Below, piece by piece: positions 40,801-54,292 of a stretch of 64,000 nt of DNA. A program made the translations under genes and the position numbers. The stretch is from Paralichthys olivaceus. Taxonomy: Eukaryota; Chordata; Actinopteri; Pleuronectiformes; Paralichthyidae. Location: positions 20,385,501 through 20,449,500 of the forward strand of contig NC_091100.1 in assembly GCF_024713975.1 (NCBI RefSeq). The letters are read 5' to 3'. Below the pieces are notes generated by a model. The model was not told the origin of the DNA. It ran no database searches and saw only the letters and a program-made list of their open reading frames with translations. Numbering within the stretch: the stretch's first letter is position 1; the number at the start of each line of letters is the position of its first letter.

Positions 40801-43800
40801 AGCAGCACACATGCTAATGTCTGGGCTCCTACATAGAGATGGACAACTCTGCATCGATGCAGTGACTGAACATTATCGATTCATGTTTATCCACTAAGTT
40901 CATTGTTTTAGCGGGTTACCACAGCTGAATAATTATAAAACCACTGCTTCAGGACAGATGAACATTAAAGGTCCGGTTGTCCTGTGTCAGTCTCTGTCGG
41001 AGTCTGCTTCCTCCTCACTCCCCTTCTGACCTGCGCCCACTTTACACTTTAACAATAAACACCATCACTAATCACAAGTTATTAGGACATGTATATGACT
41101 GACGTTTAATTTGTTTGATTCTCTAGAGTTTTTGAGACACGTTTAAACCTGCGACACAACACGAGACATAATGTGACGTGCACAGTCAGGACATAAGGGT
41201 TAAAGAGACCGGAACGATCGGGAGACATGATCCAACATCATCAATTTATAACTAAAAACGTGATTATCAGTTAGTTTGTGACGAGGGACAGAGATGAGTG
41301 GACGTACACACTCGCTCCTGCAGACAGAAGTTTCCTCCCACAGATTATGACGCAGCGCTGTGTTTTAAATTCATTGTTGCAGAAGAAGCGATGCCCTCTT
41401 TATCCAGGTACATGATATGAATTCAGCAGGTTTTTATAAAGATTAGTTCTTAGTGTGAGTGATTAGAAAATATCAGACCTGCGGAGTAATACGCCTCAGT
41501 GGAGTGGTGCTCATTTAAGATAAGATAAAACGTTATTAATTAACACATCGGGGAAATTCTGCTGTTACAGCAGCAGGCACGTTAGAATGAGGTAAACATA
41601 GAATAAAGAAATATAAAAAGGCAATAGAATAAAAAATTATTAAATAAAAAAAAATGCTGAGTTTGTACATTATATTTCACTGTAGTGGTTTGTATGAAAT
41701 GAAGTAGCACAGGATGAAAAGAAGAAATGGTAGATGAAGAAAAAAGTGTCCGAGTAACCCCAAAGATCAACATTCAAGCAATTGTAAAGTGAAATATTTC
41801 AGGAAACATTATCAAGAGAGAAAATTCAGGACTTGAAACTGTGCCACAGTGCTGTTAAATCGGAGCAGCTCACATTGTGTATAATACAGTACATTCAAGT
41901 TCATATTCTGTTCAGTCATACAATCACAAGTTAATACATTCTGCAAAAATAAGTATTGGTAATCAGCAAGTATTGTGCTGGGTACGTTTGATATTCGATT
42001 TTAAATGCTCACCTCCTGTAGAACATCATATCATGCCCTGCCATAACTTTTCCATTGAGCTTGTTCTTACTCACAAAACTAAACAATTTCAGTCTCACCT
42101 CCCGCACACACATGCATGCACACAAACACATCATCAGCACTGCAGCAAGTCAACATATATCATGATTTGCCATCTGTCTTATCCAGGAGCTGGGCAGTTT
42201 GGAGAGCAAGTCCAGAATAGGCTTTCACCAACCGGAAAAAGGACGCATTGCTTCCTCTTCTCCTCATTGCAATGGAGAGACTGGGACCCTGGAGCAGCTG
42301 TCCAAACCAGGCCTCACTGCAGAATCCATGTACAGGAGGAGGTACACACCAGGCGGGGGGGACATCATAATAAGACTACTAAATAAACTCTGTTGATAAC
42401 TTGCTCTTTATACCCTTTTTTTTTAATAAGGTGTGCAAGTGCTGTCTTTAAACTAATCCACCATTTTGTGGGATTATGTGATGAAAGAAAGAAATAATCG
42501 AGCAACGTGAACAACCAAACTAGCAACGCAACAAAAAGCAATCTTTAATCTTTCCATTTAGAAGAGAGGGCTCTAATCCGCGCAGCCTGACTGAATCCCC
42601 GGTCGAACAAGGCGAGAGGAGCTCAGGGGAATTCCAGATCAGCACTCCCTCAGCCTTTAGCAAGCTGAACCTGCACAGGAGCTTCAGTCCTCTTGTCCTC
42701 TCCCAGGGCTCCTGGTCCTCAAGGTGACCTATACATTAAATTACCTTATGTTTGATTAAGTTTGCCTTGCACATACTAAGGGCATAAAAAGTTTCATAAT
42801 ATTGAATGTGCAGTTAATAATATAAGATACAATATTTCTCTTTTCAGGAGTGCGTCCCCATGCCTGTCCAGTCGCTCCTCACCTATTCTTGCTGCCCCTC
42901 GCAGCCCGTGTCTTGAAGGTCCACCTGAGCCATTTTCAGAGGGAGCTGAGGTCCAGGTGGGCAACCTGGACTACAGAATGTCCCGCAAGGACCTGCAGCA
43001 GACACTGCATGACACCTTCTCCCGATATGGACGGGTAATTCCTATTCCATGTATCTTCCTGTTTGACCGTCTAAAGAGGAAGTCATTTTTAAATGAGATT
43101 GTTTGCAGAAATTCTGTTTGTTTGAAATCTGATTCACTGCAAAACTTCTCCTTGTGGGGATGACTTGTTCTTTCCAGGTGAAAGCTGTGGAGCTTAGCCC
43201 TCACACGGACTATCAGCTGAAGGCCACAGTTCAGATGCTGTCCCTGCAGCAGGCCATCAGCGCCGTCAGTGGCCTGCACCGTTACAAGATTGGAGGCAAG
43301 CGCATTCAGGTGTCTCTGATCACTGGTGGCAGCAGCAAATCTCTTGCTATGCACAGGTAAAGTTTGAGTTGAGTTACATTGGAGGGTTGATGACTTCCAT
43401 AGCTTTCTTTAACTCTCTGATATTGGCAGTTTACGATTTTCAGGTGTGTTGATGTTTTTAATCAGATTTATAGTTTTTTCAATTGTGGTGGTAAATTTCA
43501 GCTTTGTCCTTATACAGCACAGAGATCATTAACATTCTTCAGGATGCCCCTGCCAATTGTCTTCCCCTCTTCAAGTTCACTGAGATCTATGAGAAAAAGT
43601 AAGTTGCTGCTTTTCAACTTAGGACATTCAAACTTGAGCAACTTTACTACTTTTCTCTATGGATTACAAAGTAGTCTTTGTTGCCAAAGTATATCCTCTT
43701 TTATCCCATTTCCAGATATTCCCGTAAACTAGTGGTTGGGGATTTGTACAGACTACCAGAGGTGGTGGCGGTACGGGAACAGGGAGGCTCGAGGCTTGTG

Positions 43801-46800
43801 TGCCTTCTGCCCAACAGCCAAATGCATCAGAGTCCACTGGGGTCTTCCCAGTCCCAGGAGGGCTCCTCTTCTACTAGTGGAAGCCCTGTGGTGTTCGAGG
43901 AGCTTGAGTACCATGAACCTGTCTGCCGACAACACTATGCACAGCAAGACTTCAGGTACCCAGCAGTTAGAATGTTGCACAATTTCAAAATGATGGGATC
44001 AGTGATGGGCACTTTTTAAGCACCATTATCTGAACTATTCATCACTGTGTGTATCTTTTCTCTTTTTGCAGTGAGGCTGACTTTGACCCTGACTCCTATA
44101 AAATCCCATTTGTTGTGATGTCTCTGAGCACCTTAGCCTCTGAGGTCCACAGTCTGTTGCAGTCACATGAGGGAACCCTTCCATTGCTCAGGTGACAGTC
44201 ATCTTTTAAACCCATGTATAAGCTTTTCATATACAAATGGAGCATGTTTTCACACATTATGAATAAAGTCATAAATGTAGTGTTTTTCCTTTTAGTTTTC
44301 CAGACTGCTATGCAGCAAAGTTTTGCCCACTGCAACTGGGCAGTGAGACACTGGAGGGTGGTGTTTCCCTGGAGCACCTCATTACCTGTGTCCCCAGTAT
44401 CACGATAGTCACAGCTCAAAACGGCTTCAAAGTCATCAAGTGGATCCACAACAAACCCCCAGCACCAAACTCTGGTAGGAACACTTCCAATCTGCACAAT
44501 GTCTTGAGAAATCTACTGTTTGAGGTTCTCATTGATATTTTTACACTCGGATGCGTTCTATAATATTTCACACATATAAAATTATAATTATATAATCTTT
44601 TTTTTTACTTGTATAGAGCAATGGATTCAGCGCTGTAAAAGTCCAGTGGGCAACCCTCAGCTCATTCAATTCAGCCGAGAGATAATTGACCTCTTGAAGA
44701 GCCAGCCTTCGTGCATTATGCCAATCAGCAAGTTTATACCCTCATACCACCATCACTTTGCCAAGCAGTGCCGCGTCTCTGACTACGGCTACTCCAAATT
44801 GCTGGAGCTGCTGGAGGCTATACCACACGTTCTGCAGGTACCGAGAATAATGAGGATCACACATTCGCAATTCTAATTGTACATTTTATATTTTTTTCAA
44901 ATCTTTTTTGTATTCTTTACCTACAGATCTTGGGCATGGGTACCAAGCGTTTGCTGACCCTGACCCATCGAGCTCAAGTGAAGCGCTTCACCCAGGACCT
45001 TCTCAAACTGCTCAAATTTCAAGCCAGTAAACAAGTGGCAATCAAGGACTTTATGCAGGCCTACCATTGGTCAGTCAACACTGCTTGGAGTTGTTACTGT
45101 TGCCTTCACATTGTCTTCGTTGTAGAAGTCGGGAAAACACTTTGTAGCAAAGCAGAGTTTGGATCTTGGTAATGCGTAATATTTTCTATACTTTGTGTAT
45201 CAGGTGCTTCTCCAGAGACTGGAGAGTTATCGACTATGGCATATGTGACCTGATGGACCTGCTGACTGAGATCCCTGAAACCACCATCACAATAACACAA
45301 CAGTCCACAGACACGGTCATCTCTGTTCCCAAAAGAGGTCGGTTTAAACCAGTTATTAAAAACTGTAAAAATGAAGGCTACCATGAAGAATCCACATCTG
45401 TTTATTTAGAGCTGTGTCTTAGTTAAACAACAAACTACTGTACTAGCTGTGTGGCAGTACACACAGATTTAAAATGCAGTCGATGATATTACATGATATA
45501 ATTTATAGTTTAATTACATTCATCTTCATGTTTTATACTTTCTAGTAAGTGTTTTGGTTTTGCAGATGTTTAAGAAAAGTCTGATTGGAGATCCAGTGTA
45601 TAATCAAATGTCAGCTGTGATTACCCTAATATTTTTACTAATAGGAATGGTACCAAATAAACAATACAGTTTCCTCTGTCTGGGGCAAACATCATTGTGA
45701 AATAGGTTATAAAGCCAACTGAAGATGAAAACCTCTGCAGCATGAAGAAATCCAAACATATAATTTGTACTGTTTTATTTGACCTCAGAGCGAACCATGG
45801 AGGAAATGGAGCGCACCAAGCAGTTTGCAAAGGAGGTGGTGGACCTGCTCCGTCACCAGCCTCACTACCGTATGCCCTTCAGCAAGTTTATCCCCACATA
45901 TCACCACCACTTTGGACGTCAGTGCAAGCTCAGCTACTACGGCTTCACCAAGCTCATGGAACTCTTTGAGGCAATCCCAGACGTACTGATGGTGAGTAAG
46001 AAGATCTGTGTTTTGTATAAAATATTCTGTGCATCTTGATGTCACATCTTAACTGTAAGGACGTTTCAATGCTGAAAACAAATTTCACAACAATTGTGCT
46101 CTACATGTGTCAGGTGTTGGAGTGTGGTGAGGAGAAAGTGTTGACTCTGACGGAGGTGGAGCGTATCAAGGCCTTGGCGGCTCAGCTGGTCAAGCTGCTG
46201 CGGGCTCAGAAAAACTCGAGCCTCCCCGTCAGCCAGCTGCTCACAGAGTACAGCAAGACCTTTGGTTATGGTCTGCGCCTGCAGGACTACGATGCCAGCT
46301 CCCTGCTGGCTCTGCTGACCAAACTCTGCCATGTTGTCAAGGTAAAGAGCCTCCCTCAGAGTATTTTGTTTCTTTTCTCTCAAGCGTTTTCAGACATGAA
46401 CTCCGGAGGATGTCTTAAGAATCCTTTCACACATGAACAATGCAGTAGGAGAGTCCCTACTCAGATGCGTTCACAACAACAACACAGAAATCTCTGTGGT
46501 GTTCAAGTGAGGGATGGCGCAACAGACGGAGGAAGGACGAAATGTATAAATTCTGCTGCGGACATCACATGTTTTTGTTTACACCCATCAACACTGATGT
46601 TAGCTCTTATTACCAAAAGCTCTTTTAACATCTTCGTTCATGTCTTCTCCATGCTGATATAGTCCGAAGAATCTCCAGAGTTCATTCACTGCCTCTTATT
46701 ATTGACTTAAATTACAGGAAATGACTGCAAGCTATTTTTGTTTCCTCTTGGAAAGATGCTGAAATGTAATGTACTCACTCATTTAACACTTACACATTAA

Positions 46801-49468
46801 AATCTTTTGGAAACCACTGAAGTTACATTTCCAATACCCTACCCTTGGTGATATGGGCTGATGCTGGTGTCGATGTGCTGTTAACAAAATAACAGATTTC
46901 CAAAGCAGAATTTATCTGTACCGCTTTTATCTGCACCACCCTTCACCTGAATGTCCCAGGCGTTGTCCTTTTGATGTCAAAGGGTCCCAGACAATCTCCT
47001 GCTGAATTCTTCATATGTGAAAGACAAACTCAACAATTTTCCTGACATTTTCTGGAGTTCATGTCTGAAAATGACTTTAGTGAGACCAGTATTCTCCACT
47101 AAACAGTTGTCAAATACCAATAAACTGCTTTTTTCTTTCCATTTTCAAGGTGGTGGATGGCTCAGAGGGTCGTGAGGTGCAGTTGATCAACAGGAAGTCT
47201 CTGCGCTCGCTGACATCCCAACTACTGGCCCTGCTCATGTCTCAAGAAGAGCAGCAAGTCACCAAGGGTCTGAAGGTGGAAGAGCTCAGTCTGCATTACC
47301 TGACTGTCCATGGAGCCCCACTTAACCCATGTGAATATGGGTTCCTCTCCCTCAGCGAGTTACTCAAGAGTTTGCCCTACCTTGTGGAGGTGAGTAGAGC
47401 CTATTTCCTTTAAACCCCATTTATGGAAGCTTCAAGTTCACAATCTCTTTATTTCCACAGGCAGGATTGACAAAATAGATTTTTATTTTTTTTCCCCCTC
47501 CTCAACAGCTATACCCTGAAGAAACCGATGAAAACAGTAACAGTGATAGCACTGCCACTGGTCACGGTGAGGAGTGGGTGAGGCTGACCAGGCTCTATCA
47601 GTTTGCCCGTAACATACGCGCGCTGCTCCACACGTACCATTACAACCAGATCTTCCTGACTGAGTTCCAGGGAGCTTATAACAAATTTACAGGCTGCAGC
47701 CTTGAACCGCGTTACTATGGATACACCAACACTGATGAGCTGCTCAGTGCGATTCCACAGGTGAGAATAATCTCAGATACTAAAACCATATTCCCACTAG
47801 TATTTAACATGTTGTAAATCCCGCCTGTGTCCACCGATGAAGTATAAATGTGAAATATTTGGATGGGAGATTGGAAGATTTTCTTATATAAATCTATCAC
47901 AACTATTGTAGTTTCTCATTTCTGTACACTTGGTTTCTGATATTTTTGGGGCTTGTCATCATCAGGTGATCTGGATCAAAGGGCACGGTCACAAGAGGAT
48001 TATCGTTTTGAAGAACGATATGAAAGGTAAAGGGGATGGGCATATTTCTAATAGCTTGTTTCATTTAATTAAGTCAAGTCAAGGAAGTGCATTCCTGATG
48101 TGGTGCTGGATCTCTGTGTTTGTGTGTAGCTAAGACGAGCTCTTCAGTCCCCAGCAGCCCTCAGCTGGACATGAACAGAGAAAGCCCAAGAGACCGCGCC
48201 TTTAACAGCACAGTTTCTGGAGCCCAGAGTCCAGGTAATGGAAGTCTTTATGTAGACTGCTTATAGCATTCATTTAATTTGCAAAGTGTTTAAAATGTAG
48301 TCATGTAGTAATGATGGAAGTGGATCAGTCGGTTAGTCCCCAGTGGACTGGTAAATGAATTAATTTTTCTCTACCCAACATTTAATGTTGTGCTTCCTCT
48401 CCTGTCTTCATTGCTGCTCTTCATGTCTGACATTTGATATATGTATTTGACATATTTAGCCACTGTACCTGTTCATTATGCTAATTCCTGAAGCGAGAGA
48501 TCTGCTGTCATTAGATCTTTTCAAATTAAAATATAAATGAGAAGTTGAGGCCTGAACTTTATTTTGCCTGCCAGGTGGCGATGTTGCTGCAGAGTCAGAG
48601 CTGCTGTGTCTGACCTCCCCGGTGGACCTGCTGTGTGGTCCTGTACCATCCTGTTTACCATCACCCCAGCTTCACCCCGACCCTGTTCTCCTCCAGCAGG
48701 CAGACCTGATTCACTTTGAAGAGAAAACTCCACCACCAGCAGGTCAGTTTTATGTATTTGCATCAAATTTAAACCGTTACTTGTTAATAATAGTTTTGCA
48801 AAGTGACTCTTAGCTTTGTCTGATTTAGAAATCAGGTTGTTAACACAAGAGATCAAATGGAAACAAGATTTGAACTGATCAGTGTTTTTATTGTTTTGTG
48901 TGAGTTTCTTTGGAGCCTGAAGAATTTGAGTGGGGATGTTCATTTAGTTGTTTTTTTCCTGACAGATAGCCATATTGTTTTATTTAGAAGGTATACGTGT
49001 TTGTGTTGTTAAATAAAATGAACAAAATTAAAGATTTTAAGATCTGCTATTAGTAAAATGGCAAACTGCAGGGTTACGTGGCTTTGGCACAAATGTCTGC
49101 TCTGAGACTGTTATTGTTTTCAGGTGTAAGAGCAAGAAATTTCTCTGTAGAAGAACAAAAATACATTTTAATTAATTCTTACACAATAATTCACACTTCA
49201 ATTTGCACCTTTTGTCTTTCGTGAGGTGTAAGCTCAGTGTGTGACTGTGATTTCAGAGGGTGATGAACTCGAGACAGCAGCTGCAGCAGTCGCTTACAGC
49301 ACATCCGAGCCACATGTGGAGTGTGGCAGCGCAGAAGAGTCTGCCGTCACCAAACCTCCAAAAGCTGCCAACATGAAGACCCCCTTGACCATTGACAGTC
49401 CCAACAGAAGAGCTTCACGCAGCAGAATCAAGCTAGCTGCCAACTTCTCCTTCACAGCAGGCCTCTAA
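34840..49468 (+). CDS. marf1: Meiosis regulator and mRNA stability factor 1
   Basis: Cytoplasmic ribonuclease that lowers retrotransposon and other mRNAs in oocytes. Exons: 34840-34995, 36340-37233, 37450-37612, 38034-38248, 38647-38764, 38862-39034, 39334-39852, 42187-42341, 42562-42723, 42848-43034, 43178-43356, 43518-43598, 43716-43955, 44072-44191, 44296-44474, 44617-44837, 44927-45069, 45204-45337, 45789-45991, 46114-46341, 47150-47389, 47509-47760, 47966-48026, 48130-48234, 48575-48742, 49257-49468; phases close to 1835 residues (human about 1742). The start MMEG matches human. Exon 2 is Ser/Pro/Gln-rich. A NYN (PIN-like) nuclease follows ([16 protein letters not shown] to [11 protein letters not shown], acidic residues in DIEN and SSDVNF). 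Then come RRM1 (39340-39570), RRM2 (42930-43330) and eight LOTUS domains in a row (43540-48000, for example [29 protein letters not shown]). The C terminus is [12 protein letters not shown]. Confidence 0.96.
34996..36339. other. marf1 intron 1 ending in a long poly(T) tract
   Basis: A 1.3-kb intron with no exons seen. It ends in an uninterrupted run of more than 20 T (about 36308-36330), immediately before ATCTTCCAG, forming an unusually strong polypyrimidine tract. Confidence 0.6.
37793..37979. mobile_element. TTAA-flanked short MITE in marf1 intron
   Basis: It starts TTAAAGGGATAGTTCACTTAAATATGAA and ends ...AAATCTTACACACTGGACCTTTAA, with TTAA at 37793-37796 and 37976-37979, the target-site hallmark of piggyBac-like transposons. 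The two halves are characteristic of two different percomorph MITEs ('AAAGGGATAGTTCAC' and 'AAAGGTCCAGTGTGTAAGATTT' in reverse). It may be a chimera. Confidence 0.65.
40584..41470. mobile_element. hAT-like non-autonomous element (approximate right end)
   Basis: It begins TAGGGCTGGGCTATAAAACGATATCAATAACTATCACGATAC, a start shared with 14720-14760. It then runs through 'CAATCATGTGGCTGGAATAGTTACACCCACATTAGG' and 'ACATAGAGATGGACAAC'. No transposase reading frame remains. The right boundary is a guess. Confidence 0.45.
41516..41740. repeat. LINE-like 3' segment
   Basis: 'AAGATAAGATAAAACGTTATTAATTAACACATCGGGGAAATTCTGCTGTTACAGCAGCA', followed by A-rich 'AATAAAGAAATATAAAAAGGCAATAG', resembles a very common teleost retroelement end ('AAGATAAGATAGACTTTATTGATCCC...GGGGAAATTC'). 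It is non-coding. Confidence 0.5.
46387..47072. mobile_element. TIR element family 'TTTTCAGACATGAACTCC', best-preserved copy
   Basis: It starts TTTTCAGACATGAACTCCGG and ends ...TTTTCTGGAGTTCATGTCTGAAAAT, inverted repeats of about 28 bp with few mismatches. It is 686 bp long and lies in the marf1 intron between LOTUS exons 46114-46341 and 47150-47389. Degraded relatives are in introns of nde1 and panx1. Confidence 0.85.
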
Positions 49469-52160
49469 TCCTGTCACACGCACACATCCAGTCCCATACA
49501 GACAAAGCAGTACTAGCTCACACATAGTGTAACTCTAAATGGATGAGTTGACCGGCTACACTAAACACACTTCACAGAATTGACCACAGAAGAGCATTGG
49601 TATTATTATCCCCTCTACAGACAGGCTGTTGTATTCTTCCTTCTTCTTTATCACTCATTCTTTGTTCCATCTTTCTTCTCCCAGTGAAGCTCATCAAGCT
49701 GTGAGTTTACTCTTTGCAGATTTTCTGCAATTCTTTTATTTGCCAAATTCATTGACCATAACTGTGTTGATTTCATGGGAAGTTAAAGTACATCTTCAGT
49801 TTTGAGCCACGCTGTGTGAAAACACAAGCTGGCTTACAGACAATGACTGAAGCTGAGTAAGTTGTCACTGTTTAGAGAACTTGTTAACAATGGTAGACAT
49901 GCTTGGTAAAAGTAACCCAGTTTTCTCTGTTGAATCCAAAAAAGTTTAGTTGCCCTCATTCTCATTCAGTTTTAAAAACCTGACAAATACCTGAAGGTTT
50001 GAAGAGATGCTTTGTTCATGAGAAACCTTCAGAATTGCTTCCTTGCTGAATCCTCCAAAGCGTAACTTTTCATTTATAATATTTACTCATTTTTGAACTA
50101 ATTTCAAAGTTTGGAGATTTTTGTAGGTCACCCCAGACATGTCAATCAAACTGGCTGCTATGTCATTCTTTTAGTTTTTTCTAGAGCAAACCATTCTCTC
50201 TGTACTTGGCTCAGGAGGTAACATCTCTTAGAGTATATTCTCAGCTTTTTTTCTCTGTTGTTAAGTAGACCCAAGGACAGTATTTTCAGTTGCTTTTATA
50301 TTATGCAGAGTTTTAGGAGACAGTTTGGTTCGTTTGGCCTGATTGTGGTGTATGTGTAGTCATTTCAATGATGAAACTGCTCAGAAGTGTCTTCTTTAAA
50401 GGAAGCTAACAGTCTCTGAACAGTTTGGCTCTAATGGTTTTGATTAATACTGCGACAATCGCTGCTCTCAGGAATTTTTCTTGTAGAATATCGACTTAAT
50501 TTCTAGCAAAGATTCTGGCTTGTCTCTTCGAGACCACTAATGAAGACCTGACGGAGAAAAGGTGGCTCTTTAATACTCCAGCCAGGTGTGCTAAGGCAGC
50601 AGCAACTGACATATACTTTTTGTCTGCAGCCAGTGTGTTTGTGTTCTCTTAGCTATATTTTGTCTGTGAGGGGTTTACACTGGAGTAGGTGGTGTGTAAT
50701 GTGCATGTTGTGCATAAATTAATTTATGCATGGTGTAAGCCCAGGAGGAGCAGATGATACCTCAACTTTCTTTAAGATCAGTCTTTTATTTCCACCATGT
50801 TTTAAGGATCTTGAAGTTGGCGTCATCGCTGTAGTTGCTACAGAAATGATCAAGGTTTTTTAGACAACCTTGTCCACACCGTCTTGAGTTGATGAGTTGT
50901 AGAGGAGCAGCGAGCACTCCTTAGAATTTGATTTTTAATGACGAGGTGAACGGTTGTGAGGTTTTAGGGAGAGGAGATGGGAGAGCGAGGCGATGGGCTG
51001 TTTGTGGAGCAGCATGGCGACTTCGTGAAGCCTCCCGAACAGACTGTGACGTACACACAGAGGACCCCCTGCGGCTCTCTGGAATCTGCCGGGCTTTTAC
51101 AATGGCTTGTATTTGCCACGGTGCCAAAGGAATCGCCGTCGTTCCCCTCCCATCCCTCACGTCCCACATAGAGGAGTTTTTACTGACTGATGTGTGTTGG
51201 TTTTCTCAGTTTACCTCTTGTCTCAAGTGTTTACAAGACTGCTGGCTGCTGAAGTGCCACCAACTATTATCGGCTGTCAAGAAGTTTAGCATGACCCAGG
51301 CGCCGCTGTTGAAAGAATGGGTAAGAGCTCATTCGATCAACTCCTGTGAAGTTTCAGTGTTTAGCAGGGTTTCCTTTTGTCAAATTTGATTTGACTTGAT
51401 TTTGACTTGGTGTGCAAAGTTTTTATTGCTGAGAGATTCCACCTACCAACTCACTGAAATGTCTGAAGCACCAATTGGAATGTTTTTAAATATGACTGCT
51501 AAGGCTCATTTCTCCTACGCTGTTTTACTGACTGTCTGGAAACCTCTAATAAAAAAACTGAGCAGTTCAGAATAATAATTTATAATTGCTAATGATAGAA
51601 AATGGCATAAACTGCTCATAGGAATTATCTAGATTTAAATTTTGGCTTTATGAATGTGTATTTGGGTAACCGTAGCATTCCTCAGTGTAGCTCGGTGGCA
51701 ACTAACTCAGATGTATGTTTGATCTTCCCTATTGAAGCCTTCTCTTGTTGCTTAGTTACATCAGTGAGAAGCTATTGTATCTGTCCAAATATGCACTTCT
51801 GCATAGTTTTGGTTCATGAAATACACATGTGAAATGTTTTTGTGTTGGAGAGGGGTTGAAAAGTATGTGTATTGTTAATTCATTGGATATAACTGTCACT
51901 CAATGTTGCTTAATTCAGTTAATACATTTCAGGACAGTTCTAGTCTGCAGTTTACTGTTAAAATATCATCTCAAGGAACTTTCTTCAGTCGTCATTGCAG
52001 TGTTCGTGAAACTCCTTTACATTTTTGTTTACCTGCACAACAGTTTTCTCTCCATTCACTCGCTGATTTATTGGCTCACTGCATCAGAAGTCGCTGTAAC
52101 AGTCTATCAGTGAAGGGACCAAAAAGATTTACGTTAATAAATTTCACAAGCATCAACCTC
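49469..52160 (+). other. marf1: marf1 3' UTR (probable)
   Basis: About 2.7 kb of non-coding sequence without evident transposons follows the stop. AATAAA occurs near 51548 and at 52136-52141; the latter, or an earlier one, would be the poly(A) signal. A perfect 20-bp palindrome is at 50711-50730. Confidence 0.45.
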
Positions 52161-54292
52161 TGCCTCGTCTCAAAAATTTGTGTGGTTGTTTTTGAAAAAA
52201 GGAAACCGGCCATGTTCCTGAAAGATGCTCTTTATTTAAACATATATGTACAAGTAGTATCAGCTTATTTTCTGCATATTTGTTCAATACTCAACATCAG
52301 GACCTTCATAAATGTACTACAACTACGGAACACTAAGTTATCAGAGGGAAGGTAAAGTGACGAAGAGCAACACTTTGCTTGACATGAGTCACTAAAGTCC
52401 TAAATACACTCAAACATACACCATGTTATCGAAGGCATTTACAAGAGAGTTGCATTCATTTCCTGATGTTTATCATAAAAACGCAAGACTGAATTCAGAT
52501 GCAAGTGGTTTGTTTGTCAGCAATATCTGTGATTTCCATAATGAATGATCTCACACATGTCAATAATTTCTCAGTAGCTGATGAGATGATGTTTGCACGG
52601 TTGATGATGTGTTCTGTCAGAGGAATGAGTGATTGGACCATTGAAATTAACAATAAGTATGAATGGACCACTTAAAATAATATACATAAATTAATAAAGC
52701 CTCCCATCATATATTGTAGTGTATTGGCATATACAGGGGTTAACAAGACAACTTTAAGTGTTACTTGTGGAAAACGCTGTTAGAAAAGTGGCTCAAATGA
52801 GGTTACATTGCTGTTAGAATTGAGTGACGCAAAATATTGAACGCACATTTCAGTGTAGTGCTACAAAATGATCTTCAACTCCAGGCTTACTTCCATATGC
52901 GTGTTCTTTAAAGGGTAATTCTGTTATCTTTAATCCTGGGCCCTATGTTTCTAAATGTGGTAAGTGGCATTTACAAAAACCTTTTGGAATTGGTCCAGTA
53001 GATTGTCTCCACTGTCAGCTGTGACACAGCAGCAGTGGCTCAATGAAATCGTATGGGGCAAATGTGATGGTGCACAAAATGTCCAATAAAAGTGGATTTT
53101 TCACCAATTATATGCACAGATTTTATTCTAAGAGTCTGGCAACATTACACATGACTCACTCAACGAGAAGTGTCACTCCTTTCGACTACATGGACATTTC
53201 TTGGACTGTCACTGTTGCCCCATTAGATTCCATTGTAGCAACCATGTTCATGGCAACGAAGCCGATTGACTGGACCGATTCCAAGGTTTTTTTTAACATT
53301 TATTTTTGTTAAATGTATTATTTAAATTGATCACAAATAGGGCCCATATTGAAAAATACCACAGTTCCACTTTAACACCACTATATACCTTTGGTTTGAT
53401 CATGTGATCTCTGCTGGGTTTTTGGAGGAACACAAAAGAGCTGCAGAGGATTTAGTTTTAAAGATGTTAATGATACACCTGCAGTTTAGCCAAAGTTTAT
53501 TTTATGTTTAGTTCATTTTCTCATCATGTTGCTTGGACAACACAATTGTGTTTGCAGTGGTGTGATGGTTTGATCTGAATTGAGTGTTCAGAGAATTATT
53601 CTGCTGTTTGAGCCAAAGCATTGAAACAAAAATATTTGTCAGCTATAGTCCAAACAGCATCCACCACTCTCCTGCATTTACACCTTGGTCTACATTTGCA
53701 CGTTCACTTAATCTGCAGCCACATTGTTTGTATGAACGGTTTGCTCCTCCCACTTGGTAACAATGATGAAAACGTGAAGTTGTATGTCTCCTGAAAGTCA
53801 GGTTAGTCAGGTTAGTGTTAAGTGGCTGAGATGGAAGAAGAAATATCCATTATCAAACGAGATGAAAACAGGATTTTTTTTTCCAGTCACACAGAGAAAC
53901 CCAGGATTTACACTTCTCTCATCGCTTGTAGTTCTCCACCTACATGTACTGTGTATCAGATACATCACCATGGACCCTATCACCACCCTATAAAGGAAGG
54001 TCATCATTTTTTATTTACAATACCCACATTTCTCTTTCTACTTTACTCCACATACACAGCTGAAGCAGTCTGCACTTTCACGAGCTGTTCGAGTACTGAT
54101 CAGGGATAAGTTTCCAAACATCTGGTGCCCCTTTGTGGCAGAAACTATTAAAACTACAAACCTGACTCCTGAACAGGGTCCAGGGGAGACACTGGGCTTC
54201 TCTGAGTCACAGGAAGTGATGTATGGCATGTCAAGTGAAGCACATGTGTTATTCTGACGTGTGAACGGAGTTATTAAGAGGTCTCTTGTCGG
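52161..54292. other. Convergent intergenic region between marf1 and bmerb1
   Basis: No gene is supported. It contains the TTAA MITE at 52908-53375. The part nearest bmerb1 is likely its 3' UTR; on the minus strand AATAAA (complement of TTTATT) occurs at about 54010-54015, about 280 nt after the bmerb1 stop. Confidence 0.5.
52908..53375. mobile_element. piggyBac-like MITE (TTAA type), well-preserved copy
   Basis: TTAA at 52908-52911 and 53372-53375 flanks inverted ends: AGGGTAATTCTGTTATC...TGGGCCCTATGTTTC on the left and ...AGGGCCCATATTGAAAAATACCACAGTTCCACT on the right. The interior has no transposase. It is related to the copy at 2890-3456. Confidence 0.8.

Larger units (their letters stand above)
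39853..42186. other. Largest marf1 intron, repeat-rich
   Basis: A 2.3-kb intron between RRM1 and the linker exons. It holds a hAT-like repeat beginning at about 40584 and a LINE-like segment at 41516-41740, described separately. No additional coding exon fits the phase or the family sequence. Confidence 0.6.
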
